Assembly: GCA_963812075.1 (NCBI GenBank)
Contig: CAWETN010000014.1
Location: 62,001 to 126,000 of the forward strand
DNA length: 64,000 nucleotides
From: JAMXLO01 sp963812075
Lineage (GTDB): Bacteria > Pseudomonadota > Alphaproteobacteria > Acetobacterales > Acetobacteraceae
Direction: 5' to 3'
Every line of letters starts with the position of its first letter. The first letter of the stretch is position 1. Under the pieces are notes generated by a model, which saw only the letters and a program-made list of their open reading frames with translations, did no database searches and was not told the DNA's origin. The translations under genes were made by a program, and so were the position numbers. Shown one piece after another: positions 58,400-64,000 of this stretch.

Positions 58400-58800
58400 C
58401 CTTGGCTGTCCCCGCTCTTTGACAGCTCGACAGAATCAATCGATCCCGGTTCGGGCAAGGCCTTTTTCCGCAGCCTGCTAAGGCAGAATCATAGAACGAC
58501 CATGCGAGGCGGTTCAAATTCAGTCGATTGATCAGCCGGCGTATTCCCGTTGGGAGTACGTAATGTAGATCCAACATCTTAATGAGGCAGGGCTGCGCAA
58601 ATTCTTGTTGCCCTTCGTTAAGCCCCCATGCCACCCCCGCCCGGGCATGCCGAGCGTGATGACGTCGTGACATGGCACTGGTCGCTGGCGCTGGTTCCGC
58701 CCGTCGCCAGTTCCCAGCATGCCGCTCAGCCAAAAGCCAATGACGGGCACCAGGAGCTCACTGGCCTCGTTCCACGGCACCTACCGGCGAGACTGAACTT
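58400..58800. other. inter-IS region, no gene seen
   Basis: About 400 bp, slightly less GC-rich than its flanks, without motifs in any frame. Confidence 0.35.
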
Positions 58801-59718
58801 TCAGAGACCGAGCTTGCCGGACGGGCTGGCCTTCCCAAGCTTGGCCCGCCGGACATAACCCCGCATCGTGGTCAGGCTTCGGTGTCGGGTGTGGCCCATG
58901 ATCTCTTCGTCGGGCACGCCGTTCTTGTAGGCCGTGGTCACGAACCCGGCCCGCATGCCGTGCGGCGTGATCGGCTCCATGAGTGTGCCTTTGACGCCCG
59001 CGGCCGCGGCCCGGCGGCGCAGGATCTGGCGGACCGCATCCGGGTGGAGCCGCCTGGAACCGACGGTCCCGGCGTGAGTGACACGACGAAACACCGGGCC
59101 ATCCGCGATTTCCGCCAACTTGAGCCAGGTGCGCAGTGCCCGAACCGGGCAGGTGGCCTCGTCGGCGCCCGACATGATGCCGATCTCGGCACCTGCGCCA
59201 GAGGCATCCGTCTTCGAGCGGGGGATCATCAGCCGGATGCCGCCGGAGGTCGACCGCAGGTGGTCGACGTCGATCGCCACCAGTTCCGAGCGCCGGAGGG
59301 CACCGGCGAAACCGATGAGCAGCAGCGCACGGTCCCGAACGCCGGCGAGATCATCGCCGCACACCCCGACGAGTCGCTTGATCTCCGCGGTGGTCAGGGC
59401 GGCCGAACGGCGCCCCGGTTCGCCGTGGGTGCGAGCGATGCCGCGCAACGTTTCGCGGATCGCCGGGTGTTTGGTGTCGAGAGGGTGCAGGGCGATCCGG
59501 TGGGCACGCGCGATGGCTGCCACTCTGCGCCGCAAAGTCGGCATGGCATAGCCAAGGCCGGCGGCTGCCAGGTAGGCGCCAACCGTCTCCGCCGTGGCGG
59601 GCATGGGGCGGAGCCCGTTCGTCTCGCACCAAGCCTTGAAATTCGCCAGATCGGTGGCATAGGCGCGCAGGGTGGACGGCGCATCCGCGGCCGCCTGATA
59701 GGCTTTGGCCTTTGCCAT
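58801..59718 (-). CDS. tyrosine-type site-specific recombinase/integrase
   Basis: 305 residues from ATG 59718; in-frame GTG starts lie up to ~35 codons upstream and cannot be excluded. The N-terminal SAM-like DNA-binding domain is TLRAYATDLANFKAWCETNG. The catalytic domain shows LIGFAGALRRSELVAID (Arg I), HGMRAGFVTTAYKNGV (HxxR) and GHTRHRSLTTMRGYVRR (His/Tyr nucleophile). This resembles plasmid/ICE-type or resolvase-like integrases. It marks the right side of the IS cluster and may have mobilised the catabolic island. No tRNA gene or att repeat was recognised beside it. Confidence 0.9.
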   Translation of the reverse strand: MAKAKAYQAAADAPSTLRAYATDLANFKAWCETNGLRPMPATAETVGAYLAAAGLGYAMPTLRRRVAAIARAHRIALHPLDTKHPAIRETLRGIARTHGEPGRRSAALTTAEIKRLVGVCGDDLAGVRDRALLLIGFAGALRRSELVAIDVDHLRSTSGGIRLMIPRSKTDASGAGAEIGIMSGADEATCPVRALRTWLKLAEIADGPVFRRVTHAGTVGSRRLHPDAVRQILRRRAAAAGVKGTLMEPITPHGMRAGFVTTAYKNGVPDEEIMGHTRHRSLTTMRGYVRRAKLGKASPSGKLGL

Positions 59719-60439
59719 GGAGAGTGCGCGCCGGGGTGTGGGCGGCCTTTCACCCTCGGGCAGGCGCGCTAGTTGTCGTGCTCTGGCATCATCGACCACG
59801 CCCAATGTAACCACAGAAAAGAAAACTCGGGAACAACGATTATCGCGTGTTCCTTCGCAGTGTGCCGCCCATGCCTTGCGTGAGATCGCTTTGGTTTGCG
59901 ATGACATGGCGGGCAAATTCCTCCGGTTCGGGCTACACCGCCGCCAGGCCGGTTTTTGGGGGCCTTGGACGCAACGCGTCGAACTGAGATCATCCGACGT
60001 TGCCGTGAGTCCAGGAAGAGCTTCCGCCATGAGCACGACATCGCCTGCGATGCCTCTACAACCACCATCAGTGGAAGCGGTCATCAGGCGCCGTAATCCC
60101 TTGCGCGATGAGTACAAAGAGGTCATCGAACCTGTCGAGCATTGGTGTCCCTCAGGATTGGGTCGAGGACGTCAGAAGCGTGACCGAGGACGTGTTTCTC
60201 GCTCTGTCCGATCACCTGCCGGGCGAGGCCTCCGAGGCGCTGTGCCCGACGAAGTCGTCAATCGACGGCGCCCCCCGCGCGCAGAAGGGAGATCGACGTG
60301 ATCATAGCTTACCTCCTCGCCTCCATGATCGATGGAACGGTGATCGAAGTGTGTCGACCTGGCAATACACCTTTGCATCAATGCAAGATTCGCCTAAGTT
60401 GGACGGCACAAACGACCTAAATATCGAGGGGAAACGCAA
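59719..60439. other. intergenic region, possible gene remnant
   Basis: About 720 bp between the divergent integrase and substrate-binding genes. A plus-strand open frame starting at 60108 encodes VPQDWVEDVRSVTEDVFLAL and SDHLPGEASEAL, which has the look of a real protein start but breaks down downstream. I cannot identify it. Confidence 0.35.
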
Positions 60440-61628
60440 ATGCCGATGACTCGCCGAGGATTCACGTTGGGCGCTTCGCTGGCTGCCGGATCGGGCATTC
60501 TGGCACGCCCTGCTCTGGCCGATACCTCACCGATTGTGATCGGCTACCCAGCCGCGCTGACGGGTCCGAGTTCCGCGCCGGGCGTCGGCAACAATCGTGG
60601 CGTGATGTTTGCGGTCGAGACAATCAATGCGTCCGGCGGCGTGAAAGGCCGGCAGATCGAGGTTGTGACGCGCGATACCCAAGGTGACCCGACCAAGGCG
60701 GTGAACGCGGTACAGGAAATGATGGCCAGCTACACTGTTCATGCCATATGGGGCCCGAACAACTCCGGGGAATCGCTGGCCACAACACCCATCATCTCGC
60801 GCCGGAACATTCCCAACATCCACTCATGCGGCATCTCGTCACTGATTGATGCTAAGAAATTCCCAAATGCCTACCGTATCTCCCCAAGCAACGACCAGGC
60901 CGCCGATCCGCCCCGGCTGTACCTGTCAGAAGATACTGAAGATCAATGAGGTCGCCATCATCGGCGACAGCACCGGATTCGGCACGATGATGGTGGGTGA
61001 TTCGACCAACAACTTCAAGCAGAACGGCGCACAGGTCGTGTACCAGGCGCAGATCGACGCCACCCAGCCGGACATGATGCCGGACATGCTGCGCATGCGA
61101 GCGTCCGGCGCGCAGGCGGTCGTGGTATGGACCGTCTCGACCGGCATGATCGCTCGGATGCTTAACGCGCGCGGCGCAATGGGCTGGGACGTGCCGTTCG
61201 TTGGGCACCAGGCCATGGGATCCGGCGAGGTGGGCAAGCTGCTCGACAAGCCGTCGAACTGGGAAAAGGTCTACATACTGGGCTTCAGGAGTTGCAGCTT
61301 CGACGAAGCCGGGAAGCTGCCGGTGCGGACGCAGGAGTTTGTCGACCGCGTCAAGGGCAAGATACGGCTCGACGACACCTCGCTGTGGTGGGTGGTTTCC
61401 GCCTACGACGCCATTGATCTGATCGCCAAGGCGGTTGCCAAGACGGATTCGACTTCGCCGAAAGACATCATCGACCACTGGAACTCGCTGCGTCGATACC
61501 CTGGACTATTCGGCACCTACACTTATACGGTGGACCAGCATAACGGCTATCCGACCGATGAGATCGTGATGTCGCTGGCCAACTCCGCACACGACGGTGC
61601 CTTCACCCTGGCGCCCGGCTACGGCTAG
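60440..61628 (+). CDS. Liv/urea-type ABC transporter substrate-binding protein (one frameshift)
   Basis: About 395 residues once an extra C near 60922 is removed, which restores RLYCQKILKI (compare NYCLNVLKI in the next gene). Tat leader MTRRGFTLGASLAAGSG. Family features: YPAALTGPSSAPGVGNNRG, VVTRDTQGDPTKAVNAVQEM, IWGPNNSGESLATTPIISR and LGFRSCSFDEAGKLPVRTQE. It binds a small branched-chain amino acid-like or amide ligand in the periplasm for import. Tandem with a paralogue ~180 bp downstream. Confidence 0.88.
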
Positions 61629-61807
61629 CGCCCAATGCCCACCCATTGTGGGCATGACCGCGGAGGCCTCCAGGGCAGAGTTGCGCACATACGCCGAGCG
61701 GTTCGGTTGCGCGCACCAACGCACCCTGTATGTTGGCGAAGGTAGCCAATGATACCATCGCGGAGGTGATCCGACCGCCCGCGCCGACAAGCGAATTGGA
61801 GGAAACT

Positions 61808-63001
61808 ATGGCAATGACGCGTCGCCGGTTCGCGGCGGGGTCGGTCGGTAGTCTTGGGCTGGCCGCAACCGGCCTGGCGCGTCCGGCGATCGCCGAGGGC
61901 GGACCGATCCTGATCGGCTGGATGGGAGCGTTGACCGGACCCTTGGCGGCGCCCTCGATCGGCTTCGAACGCGGCACCACATGGGTGGTCGAGCAGATCA
62001 ACGGTGGCGGCGGCATCAAGGGGCGCAAGGTCGAGATCGTTGCACGCGATACCCAGGGCGATCCCACCAAGGCGGTCAACGCGACACAGGAACTGATCGC
62101 ACGTCAGAAGGTGCATGCGATCTGGGGGCCGCCGAACTCGGGCAAGTCGCTGGCAACGACGCCCATCATGGCGCGAGCGAAGATGCCGAACCTGCACCCG
62201 TGCGTGGTGAATTCGCTGATCGATCCCGAGAAGTACCCGAATGCCTTTCGGCTCGCCCCGTCGAACACGCAGTGGGACGATGCGGTGCGCAACTACTGCC
62301 TCAACGTGCTGAAGATCCGCGAGGTGGCGATTTTCGGCGATTCCACCGGCTACGGCACCTCCGCGGTGAAGGACTCGGTCGCGGGATTCACCAAGGACAA
62401 TGCCAAGATCGTCTACAGCGGCGTGATCGACCCGAACCAGTCCGACGTGACCCCGGATCTGCTGCGGATGCGCGAGGCCGGAGCGAAGGTGCTGGTGTGC
62501 TGGAGCGTCACCACGGGTCTCAATTCCCGCATCATGAACGCACGCGCCGCGATCAACTGGGACGTGCCGATCGTCGGCCATCCCGCGCTGGGCACCGGTG
62601 AGGTGGGCAAGCTGGTGGACAAGCCGACCAACTGGGCCAACGTCTACATGGTCGGCTACAGGAGCTGCAGCTTCGGCGCCGACGGCAGACTGCCGCCGCG
62701 CACGCAGGACTTCGTCGAGCGGGTGAAGGGCAAGATAGAACTCACCGACAGCGTGCTGTGGTGGGTGACGGTGGCCGTGGATGCGATCAACCTGATTGGC
62801 CAGTCGGTCGGCGAGACCGGTTCCACCGAGCCCGACGCGTTCGTCCGCTACTTCAACGCGCTCGACCGCTACCCGGGTCTGTTCGGCGACTACAGCTTCT
62901 CGCCGCAGCAGCACAACGGCTTTCCTACCGAACAGGTGGTGATGTCGGCGGCCAACTCGCAGCGCGACGGCGCATATGCATTGGCTCCGGGCTACGCTTG
63001 A
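61808..63001 (+). CDS. Liv/urea-type ABC transporter substrate-binding protein (second copy)
   Basis: 397 residues, intact. ATG 61808 after GGAGGAAACT. Tat leader MTRRRFAAGSVGSLGLAATG. Same landmarks as the upstream gene (WMGALTGPLAAPSIGFERG, ARDTQGDPTKAVNATQEL, IWGPPNSGKSLATTPIM, VLKIREVAIFGDSTGYGTS). The protein is a close paralogue of the preceding one. It ends 4 bp before livH, so the transporter operon begins here. Confidence 0.93.
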   Translation: MAMTRRRFAAGSVGSLGLAATGLARPAIAEGGPILIGWMGALTGPLAAPSIGFERGTTWVVEQINGGGGIKGRKVEIVARDTQGDPTKAVNATQELIARQKVHAIWGPPNSGKSLATTPIMARAKMPNLHPCVVNSLIDPEKYPNAFRLAPSNTQWDDAVRNYCLNVLKIREVAIFGDSTGYGTSAVKDSVAGFTKDNAKIVYSGVIDPNQSDVTPDLLRMREAGAKVLVCWSVTTGLNSRIMNARAAINWDVPIVGHPALGTGEVGKLVDKPTNWANVYMVGYRSCSFGADGRLPPRTQDFVERVKGKIELTDSVLWWVTVAVDAINLIGQSVGETGSTEPDAFVRYFNALDRYPGLFGDYSFSPQQHNGFPTEQVVMSAANSQRDGAYALAPGYA

Positions 63002-63005
63002 ACCA

Positions 63006-63872
63006 ATGCTGGCTTCCATCATCGCCTCGGGCCTTGGCTATCGGTGCCGTCTATGCGCTGATCGGCATCATCTACAACACGATGTTCTCCGCCTCGCGGG
63101 TGATGAGCTTCACCGCCGGCCAGGTCGGCATGCTGGGCGCGTGTTCGGCGCGCTGTTCATCCTGCGGCTCGGCCTGCCGTCCATCGTCGGCTTCGCGGTC
63201 GACGCTGGCTCGCCTGCGCCGCGATCGGCGTGGTCACCGAGATCGTCGCGGTGCGGCCGGTGCTCGAGCAAGCTGGACCAGCATCTCTACGTGCTGTCCA
63301 CGCTCGCGCTCGCGCTGATGATCCAGCAAGTGACGGCGATCGAGTGGAGCACCGAGCCGCAGCCGTTTCCGCGCCTGTTCGGAATCGGCAATGGCGGATC
63401 CGCTCGACGAGAAGTTCTGGCTGCCGCTGGTGGCCTGCGCCGCGGTGGTCGTCGGGCTGGAGTTCCTGTATCGCCGCACGTTGGTCGGCCGCGCCTTTCT
63501 GGCGATCGCCGAGGACAACTTCGCGGCCCGCGCGCTCTGGGGTTGCCGGAGCGCAACCTGCGCATGGCCAGCTTCGCGATGGCAGGGGTGATCGGCGGAA
63601 TCGCCGGCTTCGCCTCGGGCGAACTGCTGCTGGCGTTCTTCGCCAACGGCGCGATGCTGAACTTCTACGGGTTCGTTCCAGTCGCACTCGGCGGATTGGG
63701 GAACAACCGCGGCGCCGTGATCGGCGGTCTCGCGCTGGGCCTGTTCCAGCAGGCGGCCAATTTCATCTTCGGCGGCGTGTTCGCGTCGGTGGCGGTGTTT
63801 GTCGTGTTCATCGTCGCGTTGCTCGCGGCGCCGCAGGGGCTGTTCGGCACAACCACGGCACGACGGGTCTGA
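63006..63872 (+). CDS. livH: branched-chain amino acid-type ABC transporter permease LivH-like (several frameshifts)
   Basis: About 288 residues if indels are repaired. The LivH family is recognised by IGAVYALIGIIYNTMFSASR, FTAGQVGMLG, LDQHLYVLSTLALALMIQQV, VGRAFLAIAEDNFAARALGL (after frame repair) and MASFAMAGVIGGIAGFASGE with VPVALGGLGNNRGAVIGGLA. Frame changes occur near 63040, 63140, 63205, 63225, 63398 and 63540; they include at least one deletion as well as insertions. Stop TGA overlaps the livM ATG (ATGA). Confidence 0.85.
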   Translation: MLASIIASGLGYRCRLCADRHHLQHDVLRLAGDELHRRPGRHAGRVFGALFILRLGLPSIVGFAVDAGSPAPRSAWSPRSSRCGRCSSKLDQHLYVLSTLALALMIQQVTAIEWSTEPQPFPRLFGIGNGGSARREVLAAAGGLRRGGRRAGVPVSPHVGRPRLSGDRRGQLRGPRALGLPERNLRMASFAMAGVIGGIAGFASGELLLAFFANGAMLNFYGFVPVALGGLGNNRGAVIGGLALGLFQQAANFIFGGVFASVAVFVVFIVALLAAPQGLFGTTTARRV

Positions 63873-64000
63873 TGGCGACAAATGCCGATGGTATGACCGA
63901 TATTGCGGCCGTCGCACGCCGTCGCGGGGCCATGGATGCCCTGCACGGCCCGGCGCAGTTTCTGGTCGTGTCGGTTCTCGCGATCCTTCTGCCGTTCGTT
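63872..64000 (+). CDS. livM: ABC transporter permease LivM-like, N-terminal part (continues beyond window)
   Basis: 43 residues seen, starting at ATG 63872 within the livH stop overlap. After a short basic segment (ARRRGAMDALHGP) comes the first membrane helix (QFLVVSVLAILLPFV). Position after livH identifies it as the partner permease. Confidence 0.75.
   Translation, partial: MATNADGMTDIAAVARRRGAMDALHGPAQFLVVSVLAILLPFV

Noticed and set aside
60108..60449. 113-codon open frame before the first substrate-binding gene
   Set aside because: Only the first ~35 residues look protein-like and the rest is out of character; kept as a possible remnant in the intergenic note.

Overview
The window is GC-rich, dense in genes and typical of an alphaproteobacterium. 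Tat-exported periplasmic oxidoreductases, glcDEF, an IclR/BVMO catabolic cluster and Liv-type ABC transporters would fit the Rhodospirillales/Acetobacteraceae, but that placement is an inference from gene style; no rRNA or marker gene is present.

Layout. 0-7 kb: the end of an OmpA-like protein, then a minus-strand glycolate operon (DctA-type symporter, glcD, glcE, a small membrane protein nested between glcE and glcF, glcF, a TPR protein). 7.8-13.4 kb: a respiratory formate dehydrogenase operon fdoG-fdoH-fdoI-fdhE whose catalytic subunit carries an in-frame UGA at the selenocysteine site, followed by a clear bacterial SECIS hairpin. 13.8-20 kb: a NIPSNAP protein, then gspL-gspM-gspN-like genes and a multicopper oxidase, Sco-like copper protein and gspH pseudopilin on the same strand. 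20-30.4 kb: a DUF2891 gene, a convergent terminator, an 8-kb gene for an RTX/animal-type haem peroxidase, and a 39-codon scar copying its 5' end. 31-38 kb: an SMP-30 protein and a four-gene acylation cassette (MBOAT, SGNH-like, acyl carrier protein, fatty acyl-AMP ligase). 38-48 kb: a plus-strand catabolic cluster (IclR regulator, Baeyer-Villiger monooxygenase, luciferase-like monooxygenase, DUF35 plus thiolase, amidohydrolase) with several hydrolases. 48-60 kb: an insertion-sequence graveyard (an IS5-family copy, two IS630-family copies, fragments of IS630, IS256, IS1182/IS5-like and integrase-core transposases, a tyrosine recombinase) that breaks up further catabolic genes (a molybdenum hydroxylase, a second thiolase) but leaves a formamidase, an alpha/beta hydrolase and an enoyl-CoA hydratase intact. 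60.4-64 kb: tandem Liv/urea-type substrate-binding proteins and the start of livH-livM.

How the genes work together: the left half is energy metabolism at the membrane and periplasm (glycolate, formate, copper oxidase) plus secreted or surface functions. The right half looks like a transferable catabolic island for an uptake-oxidise-cleave-thiolyse pathway of unknown substrate.

Caution: many otherwise well-conserved genes (fdoG, fdoH, fdoI, fdhE, the DctA-like gene, the multicopper oxidase, the RTX peroxidase, one substrate-binding gene, livH) contain single-base indels, mostly +1 insertions of G or C. I give the full gene extents and mark the frameshifts; sequence error is more likely than decay for most of them.
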